Shown: positions 23,040 to 35,345, counted from the stretch's first letter. The stretch: DNA of 64,000 bases from Angiostrongylus vasorum (GCA_018806985.1 JADANN010000367.1:1-64000); one strand, 5' to 3'. Notes: generated by a model from the letters alone, not told the origin. Program-made: numbers and translations.

Positions 23040-24935
23040 CTCTTGGTGACTTTCATACTCTCAGCTTTCATGGCACTAACGTGAAAATGATGAATGAGCC
23101 GATCGTATTCCTTCCTCGTTGTTATCGATAACAGCACCTTCTCTACAGTTGGCTAATGAATTGAATAGGTCCCAGTTTATCGTGGTCTTGGGACTCTGTA
23201 TTCTGAATTTAGCCGCTTCTCTCGTTTCCACGAAAAGTAGAATCTTCGGCGAAGGAGGCGGTGGTCCGATCCCACGTAGAGTTTTGGGACAACAGCGACA
23301 TCTCTTAGGCAAAACCTGTTTGCTATGATGTGGTCTATTTTGTTAGGGTACGCTTCACTAGGGTAGTCCCAAGTCCAGCGTTGGGAATGGGGTTGCTGAA
23401 ATTGCGAGTTACCATGGATGGTCTTGGTTGTCACGATAAACTCAGATAGTCGTTCACCCTGTTCGTTCCATTCTAATCCGTGGGTTCCCAATCTGACGCT
23501 CTTCATACGGTCTTCTACACTCTTGTTGGTCCAATCTTAGCGTTGATATCCCTAATGATGACCTTGAAGATGTATGGTTTTTTCTGTAGAACTTCTCTAC
23601 GTCGATATAGAACGCTTCGACTTCCTCTTCGTCATAGTTTGGTGTCGGCGCGTAAACGACGAAGATTGTCAAAGTTGGTACTGATCCACATCTTTTTAGT
23701 CGCAAACGTCCGATTTCAGGTTGTTAGTTGTTGGAATTCTCGCAACTGTTCACCGGCTCATTGTGCCTGGGAGTGTTCTTAGGTGTCGATTGCGATGTAC
23801 AGCGGCGGATTCATTTCCTGAGAGACTCTTCCAAGCTGAGGAGGAGTGCGGCGTTTCCATCAGAAAGATTGGCTAAGAGTGGACCAGTACCAGTATCCGC
23901 CACCGTTCTATTATGAAATTAGTCGCATGGTGACAAATCTCTCTTTGATCCACAAAGGCTGGCGACTGTCTGTGGTGGTGAAGAGCTGGGTCAGACTTGG
24001 GCCAGGCTGCCCTCGGCATTCCAGGTAACCACAATGGCTTAACCAGCAAATCTCCAAAACGTGGTGATTATGCAGGGGACCGCACAACTAGTGATGACGG
24101 GCCGTTCAAACATCAGGTATCAAGTTAGTTGTTGGAATGAATCAATCTTTCTTGACAAATTCCTGTTAACGAGAACGCCGACGCCGCCTACTTCTCTACC
24201 GTCGCATATTCCGAAGAACAGTTGCTCTGCGGTGTCATAAACGGCGTTGAAAAGCTGGCGACTTCTCGTTTCGGCCACGCCGATGACGTCGTAGTTTATC
24301 CTTCTTGCTTGCATGAGCAAGTCTTCTATGGAGGACTCGCATGCCAAAAGCACGTGCATTGTAGATACAGATCGTAACCTTAGTCCTTCGTGATGCAGGG
24401 CGCTTCTATTCGACCTGAAATTTTAGCAGCCTCTCCGTATTCGTCCTACCCAGCGCTGCCGAGTTGGGGCTCTTTCGGGGTCAGGGAATGAAGCCCGTTT
24501 CTTTCACTGTGTTTAGCAATTTGACACCCACTTATAGCTTGCTGGGCTCTGAACGTGGGGACTGGGTATACTCATGGGTAGCTTGCCAGACTCTCACAGA
24601 GTGTACATGGAGCTTATATGTTGAAGCAACTCCCTAACCGCCTCCCTTAAACTTCCCCGTCACTTGACTGCAAGCTTTTGGCCGAACTGACTCGTAGAAT
24701 ATAATCCGCATGAGCGAAAAAGCACCTACACAAGCATGCCTGAATACGCCTCTCAAGTACAGAAAGTATGTGCCAAATTGGCGCAGCAGAAACAGGGAGT
24801 CCATTCCCTGAATCCACCGGCGTCTTAGGGAACCAAAGGTTGCTTTTGGTCCGCACTTAACCTCCCTATCCGCCACCTGGGGACGCGCTACTTAGCCTCG
24901 CTACCAACTGGTCCGAGATCCTTCATATGATTCAC
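23040..24935 (-). mobile_element. RTE-B leader and endonuclease half, interrupted by element C
   Basis: On the minus strand: a 5' leader (24935-24400), ESSIEDLLMQARRINYDVIG and GGVGVLVNRNLS (24350-24130), the element C insertion (24123-23733), then RLRLKRCGSVPTLTIFVVYA (about 23690), NEQGERLSEF (about 23450), NKIDHIIANRFCLRDVAVVP (about 23320) and SDHRLLRRRF (about 23250). The endonuclease SDH motif is kept. GDFNAK is disturbed. RT-B sequence does not follow. Confidence 0.8.
23733..24123 (-). mobile_element. Element C inserted in RTE-B endonuclease, with target duplication
   Basis: The 391-bp insertion is flanked by the direct repeat GTTAGTTGTT at 23723-23732 and 24124-24133. The RTE-B copy at 32515-32524 has this site once, uninterrupted. 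The insertion at 50757-51151 is at the same point. Confidence 0.85.
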
Positions 24936-25043
24936 CCCCCCATGGTAATGCTGAATACAGTTGCTTTATTAAAACTCATAGTAGAGCCACGCGAACGGAA
25001 GTTTTTTTTTGAAATGCTATTTAGTTATCGTCAAAAGTAGATC

Positions 25044-25070
25044 TTGATTGTATTGATTGTATTGATTGTC
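25044..25070. repeat. Short tandem repeat, 9-bp unit x3
   Basis: TTGATTGTA repeated three times, with the last unit ending in C. Confidence 0.9.
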
Positions 25071-25214
25071 TCTCAGGTAGTTCTATCGATTTTTTTTGCC
25101 ATCAGCAATCAGGAGGCATTGAGCCCAGTTAAGCTGAGGTTGTAGTTGAAATCACAATGTTTTATGTTTTATTTTCTGCCTACTACAATTTTCATGGCAG
25201 CGTATGAAACGAAA

Positions 25215-25475
25215 TACAACCACAACGTTGCTGACATATTTGCAAAACTCTGGTCCGCAGGTGTCTATGGCGGGGAACAAACGCGGTATTGTCCTTTCCG
25301 GGGAGTAAAGAGAACTAGCTGAGAGACAGGCGAAACGAAAGAACGTATGGCGTGATGGTGAACGCGTTACTCCCCGGAAAGGACAATTGCGCGTGCATTC
25401 CCCACCATAGGCAACTACGGTCCAAAGTTTTGCAAAAATCTCAGCTTCGTTGTACTTATATTTCGCAATATACCC
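25215..25475. repeat. SINE-2 inverted pair (hairpin)
   Basis: Left arm 25225-25310 contains TGCAAAACTCTGGTCCGCAGG and CCTTTCCGGGGAGTAA; right arm 25365-25475 contains TTACTCCCCGGAAAGG and TTTTGCAAAAATCTCAGC. The arms are near-perfect reverse complements with a loop of about 50 nt. Confidence 0.75.
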
Positions 25476-25734
25476 TGCCATCAAAAAAGAGTAGGCAGTA
25501 AGTAAAAAGGTTAAAAGAGTGCTGGTAGTTTTCAATCGAAAAGACGAGCATGGAGTCTTAAGTTCGTTATCTGGTCGGTGATTTTTTTCGGGAAATCCAA
25601 ATGTTTCCCTTGCTGCTCTCTTTTATTGAATTCTCCCACTTATTTATCTGGAAAAGCTACGTAATAGAGTGATACCGTGAGCGGATTAATAAAATGATTG
25701 TGATTCGCTGTTTCTGCTTTCATTTTTTAGACAT

Positions 25735-25950
25735 CAAGAAATCCCTTATGAAAACCGTATTTTGTGTTGCCGTCAATATGTGCTAAGGAACAGAGCAGCC
25801 AGAGAATCGACCCAAGACGGCGTGGCAAATAGCCATTTCCAATGGCTACGAAACACTAGCCCTTAGGATAAGTTTAGAGGAAGTCCAAGCCACTGAACGG
25901 CATATCTAATAAAAATAAGATTCCCGTCCAACCTAGCCTTCACCTCTGAC
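25735..25950 (+). mobile_element. Penelope-like element fragment
   Basis: KTAWQIAISNGYETLALRIS (about 25825-25885) corresponds to the QIAISNGYEIVTPRD block of the PLE fragment at 10.6-10.8 kb. Too short to say more. Confidence 0.5.
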
Positions 25951-26139
25951 AAAATAAGCACAGAACTAAAATGATAATCAACAGTCTAACAACGACTCTG
26001 AATCTCGGGTTCGTTGCGCACTGCACGATGCCGAACTCTCAATCTTAACGGCAATGCTGGTTCTTTGAAAATAAAGCAATAATGTTGGCTTTGTACTTAC
26101 TGCCTACTACAACTCTTCACCGGAGGGTATTAGGTGGAA

Positions 26140-26285
26140 TACAACCACAATGATGCTGAGATATTTGCAAAACTCTGGACCGCAGGTGCCTGCGGTGAGG
26201 ATCAAACACGCTATTTCCCTTTCTGGCGACTAACGCGTTCACCACCACACCATGCAAGTCTTTCGTTTGCTTTTTTTTCAGCTCG
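26140..26285 (-). repeat. SINE-2 copy
   Basis: It starts GATGCTGAGATATTTGCAAAACTCTGGACC and ends GCGTTCACCACCACACCATG, nearly full length in reverse. Confidence 0.75.
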
Positions 26286-26289
26286 TTAT

Positions 26290-26740
26290 CTATTTACCAC
26301 TACAATCGGCAATCAAGCGCCAACGGAACTGCCTTGCAGCCATTGTAGCTGATTTCAGCGGAGGGATGTCTTTCAAAGGATCGATGAAGTGCGCATGTAG
26401 TGGGTGGTCCCACTGTAAAAAAAACCAGTAGTTACTAATAAATAAGCTAATCATTCCGCCCTTTCTAGCATAAATAGTTACTTGATCTAAAGAAAATATT
26501 GAAAAAATGAAGAACAGTTTCGATAGTAACTGCAAGATTTTCCCAAAATGGAGAAGAAGGGCTGAGACTTCACAATTCTCGTATAAAAAGAACAAATGAT
26601 ATGCAAAATATAAAATAAGCAAAAAAAAATAGTAGAAGGTAATAACGCAAAAAAATAAACGAATAATGGATGGTGAAGGGGATGTGTAGTGCAATGGCAA
26701 GAGGTGTCCTACAATAGATAAAGGGTCGGTCATTGGTTCG
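26290..26740. other. AT-rich stretch without a recognised gene
   Basis: A 170-codon open frame crosses this stretch on the minus strand (26802-26290), but it is rich in F, L and Y from AT-rich sequence and overlaps a SINE-1 in reverse. I consider it chance. Confidence 0.4.
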
Positions 26741-26950
26741 GCCACGCGTCCAGTGCTCATTAAGACTTTCATCACTTCGGGGTCTACAAATTGGTACCAC
26801 ACTTGTCTAGGAGAATAAATACACTGAGATGATAAACCGGTAGGCTACTCCATGTCACTGTTTGGGTCAGGTATGTGTTCAGTCATCTCTATGACGCTAC
26901 GAATGAAATCGAACTCATGGCGGATCCCTCAGTGGTTGATCAAAGTCCCC
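26740..26950 (+). repeat. SINE-1 copy, 5' truncated
   Basis: It retains CATCACTTCGGGGTCTACAAATTGG, CACTTGTCTAGGAG and GGCGGATCCCTCAGTGGTTGATCAA of the family body, but lacks the A-box head. Confidence 0.5.
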
Positions 26951-27159
26951 TTATCATTGATCCTTAAATGGACAATGTAGCTAGTTGAATAGTTGACACA
27001 GTACGATCTCACTAACTGTGTGGCCCCAGCACGGAGTCCATTGGTTTGGTCTGTCTACGTGTGGATACAGCTAAGTGACTGCTGCAGTCGTAAACACGTC
27101 CGCCTGTAATGGTGACAACCCCCTATCTCATTTGCATAGTAAATCCATCGTTGAGTCAA

Positions 27160-27440
27160 GGAAGTAACTAACGCGTTCACCACCACACCTCGCAAGTCCT
27201 TCGTTTCGCCTTTCTCTCCGCTAGTTTTCTATTTACCAGTGCCACCAACAGTCAACCATTCACGGGAATGATCTGGGGAGAACCTGTAATCGAAGTCACA
27301 ATGTTAACTTTTTATTTACTGCCTGCTGCAGTTTTTCAAAGCAGGCTATTATGTAAAATACAACAAAAATGATATTAAGATATTTGCAAAACTTCGGACC
27401 GCAGTTGTCTGCAGTTCGAACATGTTGTTGCCCTTTCCAG
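27160..27440 (-). repeat. Two SINE-2 fragments
   Basis: 27160-27230 has GCGTTCACCACCACACCTCGCAAG (head end); 27345-27440 has GATATTTGCAAAACTTCGGACCGCAG (tail end). Both are in reverse sense; the second abuts the RTE-A RT at 27470. Confidence 0.55.
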
Positions 27441-27469
27441 GGGTTTGGTTTTTTTCTGCACGTGGAGTA

Positions 27470-29150
27470 GACGACCAAATGTGGACCATCGATTCGGATC
27501 GTATCAGAGCCATCGTATTCAATTTTTTTCGCCTTCGCGCCATTAGTTTCTCATGAACTGGCTCTTCTCTCAATTTATGCGCAATCGGGTCTATTTTACC
27601 ATTTCGTTGAGCTCGTTTATCATCACTTCTGTTTCGCTGATACTTCTCAAGAAAATGACGATGTCATCAGCGAAACGAAGGTTTGATAGGAATATTCCTT
27701 TAATACGTATGCCTTTCTCATCAAAATCGGGTGACTTCATTGTCCATTACATTGTTTCATTAAACAGCTTTGGCGATGTTGTGTAGCCCTATCGAACACA
27801 TTTTCCTATGGGTATGGTAGGATCGATGGAAAAGCTGTATTTTGGAGGTGCAGTTCTGATAACAGTGAGATAGAGTTCTTCTGTAGTACGGGTCCACTCC
27901 TTGGTTGACGGGCGCTGATAGGATTGCATTCGTTTCGGTCATGTTAAACGTGTTGCATTAGGATCAAGCTTCAGTTTCGTTCTCTTTTCGAGCAACTCCT
28001 TAGTAGTAATGGATATGCGACCCGATCGTCCTGCTCAAGGAACTGAGGCGAAATTGGCACAGCCTTTCAGCTCGTAGTGTTCGGTCGGGTCTTTTTAATC
28101 TGCCAGTCACGTTTGGATAGGACTTCGCTCAGAATGTTCTCGTCGTATACAGCTAGACTTTTTTCCCCGTGGTCGATGAAGAGAGTTCTTTTCCAGCTTG
28201 TGGCTGAATCGAATCTTCGCGCGAAGAAGGCGGTGATCGAAACCAGTACAGAATGACGGGGACTACCGATGTGTCAAGTAGGCACATCTTCTGTTTATCA
28301 GAATATGGTCGGTCTCCGCATGAGTCATGCCGTTGGGAGACTCTCATGTCCAGCGGCGGCTTTCTTTCTTCTGGAAAAACGAGTTTCCATGCGAAGAGAC
28401 GTGCTGCTGACAGGAGTCCTGCGAGACGGTTCCCATTCTCATTTCTTTCTCCTATTCCAAAATTTTCCGATCATGTGTTCGCTCTCGTTGGCCTTTCCCA
28501 TTTTGGCGCTGAAAGTCTCCGACAACAAAATTTATGATATGCTTTATCATTGCTGATGACTTCCTCCAAGTGATAGTAGAACGCATTTGATTCGTACTCA
28601 CCAGCTGCGTCGGTCGGTGAGTAGCAGTTGATGATAGTGATCTTCTTATGATGCGACAGTTGAAGACGGAGGACGGCTATGCGAGGGAGAAAGGATCTCG
28701 TATGACTCGACGAGATGGACAATGGAAGGCTGCACGACAAAGCCTACGCCGCCGAAATTTTCGTGACGGAACCTTTTCTCAGCGGATCACAAGGGTCCCG
28801 TTTTTTAGCTGGCGTATGTCGGTCTTCTTGATTTTTTGTTTCTTGTAATGCGATCACGTGAAATTTAATGCGACCTGCGGCTACAAGAAGGTCGTGAAGA
28901 TCGGCGTCTGTGGAGAGTGTTCTGGCATCATACGTGCATGGTAAGAAACAATCTCCTAAGCGTATCGTGCGTTCTTGCGTCAGATCCGGGTTCCAATGAC
29001 GTCCTGCCTAATCCGAGATTTTCTGGCCTCTCACCGGTCGTCTCACGGCCTGACGTCATAGACGGGAAACACCCAGTATGCGGGTATACTGAGGCTGGGC
29101 TATTGCTGGTCGTGCAACTTGGTCCCTCCCTGGAGTCCTGACGTAACTTT
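27470..29150 (-). mobile_element. RTE-A non-LTR retrotransposon with internal deletion
   Basis: On the minus strand: leader (29150-28950), endonuclease (28900-28050; [36 protein letters not shown]-region, HRLLEC-type end near 28200), linker to about 27955, then directly TNAILSAPVNQGVDP (27930) and LRFADDIVIFLRS with intact FADD (about 27670), ending 27470. The join at 27935-27960 is the same internal deletion as at 5225-5240 and 61803-61825. Confidence 0.8.
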
Positions 29151-29189
29151 GCAAGGGCGTATCCAGGTCTTCACCACGATGTGGATCAG

Positions 29190-29432
29190 AGGAAGCTGTC
29201 CCAACAAGCTATACGGCTTCATTCCCGTGACCCCGAAACAGCGCCCAATTTTGCAGCGTTGGGTAGGACGAGTATGGAGAGGTTGCTTAAATCTCAGGGC
29301 CAATGGAAGCTGCCTAGATCACGAAGAGTTATGGTGACGATCTGTAGCTACAATGCACGTTCACTTGCATCCCAGTCCTCGATAGAAGACTTGCTCATGC
29401 AAGCAAGAAGGATAAGGTACGACCATCCTTAG
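29190..29432 (+). mobile_element. RTE-B leader and start of endonuclease, fragment
   Basis: It shows LQRWVGRVWR (leader, about 29250) and VTICSYNARSLASQSSIED with DLLMQARRIRYD (29330-29425), the start of the RTE-B endonuclease. It ends at element C. Confidence 0.7.
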
Positions 29433-29434
29433 TT

Positions 29435-29800
29435 GTTGTACGGGCTCCAGCATCTTCTCTATTTTTCGAAGTTTCGCTGGCTTAGCTATTGTCGATCACT
29501 GGAGTCCCGAGGTCAGTAAGGCCAAAGTCTGCCCCTCGTCATCACCATCACACTCAGTCACCGTTGCAGATCAGAGGGAGATTTGCCATCATGCGACTAG
29601 TTTGATACGAGGACGGTGGTGGGTCATGGTATTGGTTTATTCTCAGTTGGACTTTCTGATGGAAACGCTGTACTCCTCACCTCGGGCGACCCTACCAAGA
29701 GGATGGATACCCTTTGCTTTACATCATGGCACAACACCTAGCAACACCTCCCAGTCACGATGAGGCGTTAAATCGTCAGGATGGGAATGTGTACTATGGC
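29435..29800 (+). mobile_element. Element C copy
   Basis: It has GGAGTCCCGAGGTCAGTAAGGCC, ATTTGCCATCATGCGACTAG and CCTCCCAGTCACGATGAGGCG of the family. It interrupts the RTE-B endonuclease, but further 5' (after IRYD) than the other two. Confidence 0.65.
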
Positions 29801-30430
29801 CAGAAATAATGCGACAATTGAGAAATTAAGTCTCCATGTCATCTTAAAAAGAACAAATCCAAGAATACACTCCTGGAAAACAGGAAAAATCGAAAAATAA
29901 TGGTTTGCTTTGCGAGACAGCACATTATATCCGAATACGAAATGTGCTTTCAGAATGGCGAATTAACAAAGTGATAAAGAACAAAAGAATAACGTGCTCA
30001 ACGCTGATTTATCCCTCGGTAATACCTTCTGCATTCCACTTCCTTCAGGATCGTAGAATAAAATGCATTCTCGATGGTGCCTGATACCAAAGTCAGTATT
30101 TTCTATCCTCCACGGCCGATTTGGTGCTTTATAGTGTGCTTTGCTTGACTACTGCGCGAGAGGTGATCCCGTGACCAGGTGCATTGTGGTGGTTGCTAGT
30201 GGAAATTAGGTCTTCGAGTCTGTTCTCGGTACCTTGTGATCACTAGCTTTGAGCAGAATGCCCGACTTCGTAGAAGTTGCCACGCGGGACTTTTTTCGTA
30301 GTTGTCGCAGAGCAATATCTCAAACTTGGGTAGTCAAACAGTTTATAACGATGATAGTTCGAGAACAACGATATATAAACATCGGTACAATACAGGCTGC
30401 ATTATAGTATCATGCTAAATAAGTGAGGTT
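29800..30430. other. Stretch without a recognised gene
   Basis: No repeat family, motif or splice pattern recognised. Confidence 0.35.
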
Positions 30431-30609
30431 AAGAGGTGTTTATATCTTTAGGCTACTGAAACACTGCCATGGGCATTTAGAATACATCAGTAATATCACA
30501 AGATTTAGACACACTAAGGGATTTATATAAGGCCGTAATACCTGACTCACAAAGAACAATACTATAGGGTTAGATACTATATGTAGGTTTGTGATGTCGT
30601 TCTGATGAG

Positions 30610-30790
30610 GTGAACACGTTAAGAGCGACATGTAAGGTTGTGATAAAATTGCGATTAGGTTATGTGTTAACTTGTAAGTACATTGCGATTAGGTTAACGT
30701 ATTAAGGAATACATGTAAGCGTATGAATGTACTGCGATTAGGTTAACGCGAACGTACAATAGAGTTAGCGTGTTTAGAGAAACATGACAA
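30610..30790 (+). repeat. Degenerate tandem repeat around GCGATTAGGTTA
   Basis: GCGATTAGGTTA occurs three times (near 30650, 30690 and 30735), each within a larger unit of roughly 35-50 bp that also has TTAA and ACATGTAAG or similar. Further weak units flank it. Confidence 0.6.
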
Positions 30791-31025
30791 CAAAGTTAAT
30801 ATACAATAGTGACCACGTACGTTAACAGTTAACACCTTGGATTAACTAGATGGTGCATCACACACGATGAACAAGGAGCGGACACGATATTGACTCACGG
30901 TTGCTATTTAAATGTCTTCTGGAAGCGGCGGTGCGTTGGCACAGATCTAGAACTTACCGAAAACATTCGTCGACTTCCGCATTCATTCCCCTCGTGATCA
31001 AACTAAGGACGATTTCCCAAACAAC
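30790..31025. other. Stretch without a recognised gene
   Basis: Nothing recognised between the tandem repeat and the RTE-B copy. Confidence 0.3.
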
Positions 31026-31029
31026 TTCA

Positions 31030-33095
31030 TCCCCTTTGTATTATCGTATGATGGTTTAGAAAAGAAACAACACACAAAAAATTCCGATTGCACAAAAAGA
31101 GTTTGGATAACAAAGGATGTTTACGACAACCAAAGTTTCTCACAATAAGTGAAAACATTAACATATATCGCAGAGCGACATGAGGGACTATGAACGTGGT
31201 TACCACATACCTATGACAAGATGAAAGGATAGTAACTCTTATGGCAATAGTTGCTATAAGGACGATGCAATCAGCAAAGCGGAGATAGTGTAACTGCCGA
31301 CCATCGATTTTCACTCCCATATCATCCCATTCCAATGTCCGCATGATGTTCTCGGTAACGCCTTGCCTACCCCCTCTTTTGACGTAAATGTTAACATCGT
31401 TGTAGAATGGTGATATCTTTGTTGTGAAATTTTTGTACAACTCACGAAGAATATTTATGTACTGAGTAGGGACTCCTTAGCTATCAAGGGCTTCCAAGAT
31501 TGCTTCTATCTCAACTGAGTCAAAGCCCCTGTTCAAATCGACGGAAGTGAAACAAAGCGGTCATTTGTACCCTCACGATTCTTCAATGAGTCTCGTTACC
31601 GTTTGGATATGGTCCATCGTACAAAATCCTTTTCGAAACCCTGCTTGCTCACATGGCTTTCCTTCGTCCAGCGTTGTGTCAATCCTGTTTAGGATGACTC
31701 GAGTGAAAAGTTTGTAGAGACAGACAGCAAGCAGATTGGGCGATAGTTACCGATATCGTGGAGATCACCCTTCTTAAACAATAACACGGTCTTGCTGGTC
31801 TTCCACAGAACAGAGACCCTGCATTCAGACAGGTAACGTGTGAAGAGCCGAGCCAGTATGTTTACGAGGACTGCTGAGAGGTTCTTTTGGAGTACAGATC
31901 TTATGTCCGGACCTGGTGCTGTTCGACTTTTCACCGACGAAATGGCGCGTCGGATTTCGGAAGGAAGAACCGGTGGTACAACATATCCATCCTCCATTAT
32001 TTCATATGACGGAAGATTAACATGGCTGTCGAAGGGATCTAAGTAGTATTCGTGAATGATTTTCTCCATGCCCGTGTAGAATTGTTGTGGAACAACGACA
32101 TCGGTAAGGCAAAACCTTCTATTTACTATGATGTGGTCTATTTCGTTGTGGTACTCTCCATTGTGAAACTCCTACGTCCAGCATTGAGGGTGGGGCTTTT
32201 GGAATTGCGAGTTACCATGGATGGTCTCGGTGGTCATGAGAAACTTCGTCAACCATTCGTACTGCACCTTCTATTTTAATCCAAGGGGCTTAATGTGACG
32301 TTCTTCAGACGTTACTCTGGGTTCAGTTTCACGGTTGAAATCTTCGATGATGATCTTGAAGAATTTACCATCTTCTATTTAGATCTTCCCAAGTTCATAT
32401 ATAAGGCTTTTACTTCGTCTTCGTCACTGTTTGATGTCGGTGCGTAGGTGACGAAGACTGTCAAAGCCGGTATTGATGCACATCTCTTCAAACCATAAAC
32501 GTCCGATTATGGTTGTTAGTTGTTTGAAGGAATCGATGTTCATGGCCAAAGCCGTTTTGTCGAGAACACCGAGGTCGCCGACTGCTTTATTACTTCATGT
32601 GACGAAGAACAGTTCTTCTCCGGTGTGATAGACAGAGTTGAACGAACTGCGGCTTGTCGACCCGGCCCGTCCATAGCTTATCCTTTTTGCCTGGATGACC
32701 AGGTCCTCCGTGGAGGGTTCAGATACAGGTGAGCGTACATTCTAAGCACAGATTGCCACCTTAGCCCATCGAGATCTAGACACCGCGAAATATCCCTGAG
32801 ATTTCGTCAGTCTCTCCGTTTCCTTCCCAGGCTTTTGGCCGAATTGACTCGTAGAATACAATCCGCATAAACTAGAACGTACCCGCACACGCATGCATGA
32901 ATACGCCTAGCAAATACAGAAAGCGTGTGCCAAATCTGCGTAACAAAGGAGGGATTCCATCCCCTGGATCCACCTGCGTCTCAGAGAAGCAGTGGTCGCT
33001 TTTGGTCCTCGATTAACCCCTTATCCGCCACATGGGGACACGCCACGTAGCCTCGCGACCAACCGGCTGTCGGAAACCCTCATATAAGGTAGATC
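31030..33095 (-). mobile_element. RTE-B non-LTR retrotransposon, leader, endonuclease remnant and RT
   Basis: On the minus strand: leader (33095-32820), endonuclease start with GGV..GVL and IDSFKQLTTIIGRL (32720-32480; empty element C site at 32515-32524), WTW/NEIDHII/GFAL-type tail (about 32100), then RT: LPSEIRRAISSVKSRTAPGP (32000-31910), LSECRVSVLWKTSKTVLLFK, GDLHDIGNYRPICLLSV (about 31750), HLRFADC-type box (LRFADCIVLI, about 31280). FADD is FADC. It is the most complete RTE-B order in the window but is broken by frameshifts and truncated at the 3' end. Confidence 0.8.
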
Positions 33096-33129
33096 CGTGG
33101 CCGAGATCCATTATGCATATCACTCTTTA

Positions 33130-34260
33130 TTATATTTCGCTATGGTTCGTCATTCCAATACATTGCTGTCAGCGTTTGGAAGTGATTTGCGAGTTATATT
33201 GAATGTGATCCTATACTTGTTCATCCTGTTCGATATGTACGTCATTACCCTCTGTGTTTTTGATGAACTGAATATCCATCGTTTCATTGCGCTGTCTAAC
33301 TTTCTTCCCACTCCGTTCATTTCACTGAGTATCGTTTCTGTTTCACTGGTGGAAAAGCGTGACGATTTCATGCGCGAAACGAAGATTTGATAGAAATTTT
33401 CCATCAGTACATATGCGTTTCTCGTCCCTAATCGAGTTACTTCTTTATCAACTGCAGTGTAGCAATAAACAGCTTTCGCTAAAGTGTGTGACACTGTGGG
33501 AATTCATTTTTTATTGGTAGACTGAGGTGCCAATGAAAAGCTGTATTTTTGTGGAACATTTCCGATAACAGGCGCTTAGAGTTCTTGTATGGAAACGACT
33601 CATTCTTTGTTCGACGTATGCTGATAGGATCGCATTCGCTTTGGCGTAGTCAAACCTTTCTCGTATTCGATAAAATGTTAAGACAGAATCAGATAGCATT
33701 CCCGACTTACTCCATGCCCACGGCTTGGACGTGATTCATGCAACAGAATCTCTACCGGAATCCTGCTTGCTGAACTAGCTGCGTCTCACCCAAGGTTTTC
33801 TATATGAGCAAAAAACAATCATCGTGAATAGCTCGTAAAGTACACTAAACAAGCAGATCGGACAACAGTTAAGAAAGATTTCTTTGACCATCCTTCTTAG
33901 GCAGGATTACCGTGCGTGATGCCCTCCGCTAGTCGAAGGTTTTCCCTTTGTAATGGCATGATGTTATGCGAGTTGCGACAACTACCCGTAATTTGTTGCC
34001 TCCAGTTCTATGGAAATCGGCGGTGATTTATCGATCCCTAGAACTTTGCCTTCTTCATGTTTGCTATTGCAACCTTGCAGGTCAGAAACCCAGTTAAGTT
34101 TTTCATCAGAGGTAGTTCCAGGGGTACCCTTATCGGGGGATTATGGAAGGAAAAAAGATTGGTGTATAACATTTTCGTTATCAATTCCATATCATGGCAG
34201 GATGCAATGATAGTCCCTGCCTAGTTCAACAGCGCAGATAGGGGAACATTATAGCTACAA
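33130..34260 (-). mobile_element. Old, diverged RTE-A RT fragment
   Basis: Minus-strand pieces match the RTE-A RT: VYCYTAVDKEV (33480), LRFAHEIVTL in place of LRFADD (about 33370), ETETILSEMNGVGRKLDSA (33330-33275) and the region around 33650-33900 with the YDKERFDYAKANAIL piece. It is more diverged than the other RTE-A copies. Confidence 0.65.
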
Positions 34261-34264
34261 ATAT

Positions 34265-34830
34265 TTCGACGACACTTCTTTCAAATTGGATTGTTTTTGA
34301 ACTGCATCCAATCATTTATTCTGCCTACCAATTCCACAACCTGTCTCCCTGCAGATGGCCGAGCGACTCGTGCCGGCGCCAGTATATCTTCCATTTTCAA
34401 TTGTAACGCATGTTCTGCTCGCTCTAAAAACTCGCTGTGTATCATACTCCTTCCAGGGTTTTCGAGGAGAATTCTGACCACCGAGTCGGTGGTCTTTCCG
34501 CATCATGTTTGATATCCCGAGCAAATCCAGTCACTAACAGGGCCTTGTCCATCGGTTTTCGTTTATACGCATTGCGTGTCCGATCCACCTTTAGTAGCTC
34601 GGGCGTATAGACCTCCGTCCCTAGTTCTTGATCGCTGACGTAGGTCCGAGATTCGGATTTCTTCCACTACTCGTGTAACACTGAATACTCCTAGCACGGC
34701 CCTATTGACTGCGCATTGCACAAACCTAAGTAGTCTTTAACACCGTTTACCCATCGACCAGGTTTATGATACATACGTTAATGCAGAAAGAATCGTGGAC
34801 GCTAAAAGGTGGACGTGGTTAGGCGTTCCT
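34265..34830. other. Stretch without a recognised gene
   Basis: A minus-strand frame at 34481-34281 (ILLENPGRSMIHSEFLERAE) is open for 66 codons but matches nothing I know and has no copy in the window. Confidence 0.35.
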
Positions 34831-35345
34831 TGTTCTCTTCATTACATCCAGTAACCGATCCGCGAGGGTCGTTTTTGTGAGATTTAGTCGATGGCAAACT
34901 ATTCCAGAGGCTTTGTCAATGTGGGCAAGCATTTATTTCGCTTGGATAATGTTTGAGGTTATAAGAACGATGTCTCCAGCATTGCGAAGATGGCGCAATC
35001 GCCAACCATCCATTTTCACTCCGATATTATTCTATTCTACATGACGTTTTTCGTAACTGGCAGTAAATAATTTTGGCGAGGTGGTATCGCCTTGCACAAC
35101 CCTTCTTTTGACGTCGATATCAACATCGCTGTAGAATGGTGATATTTTGGTTGCGAAAATTTTTATACAGTCCGCGAAAAAATTTAATGTCACTGGGCAG
35201 GGATATCCTGACAGTCCAGGGCTTCTAGGACTGCTTCTCTCTCAAATGAGTCAAAAACCTCCTTTAAATCGATGAAAATGAAACAAAGCGTTCTCTTGAA
35301 CTCTCGCGATACAATGAGTCTTGTCATCGTTTAGAAAAATATATT
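34830..35345 (-). mobile_element. RTE-B RT fragment
   Basis: The minus strand shows FIDLKE.FDSFEREAV (about 35270), RLRHLRNAGDIVLITSN (about 35000; FADD replaced) and a LNLTKTTL end near 34890. Frames are broken. Confidence 0.65.

Noticed and set aside
26290..26802. 170-codon open frame on the minus strand
   Set aside because: Composition reflects AT-rich sequence (F, L, Y runs), it overlaps a SINE-1 in reverse, and no motif is recognisable.
30610..30790. Telomeric repeat or CRISPR array
   Set aside because: Nematode telomere repeat TTAGGC is not repeated here, and unit lengths vary with no uniform spacers.
34281..34481. Coding exon (ILLENPGRSMIHSEFLERAE)
   Set aside because: Open but unsupported: no family recognised, no matching splice sites and no second copy.
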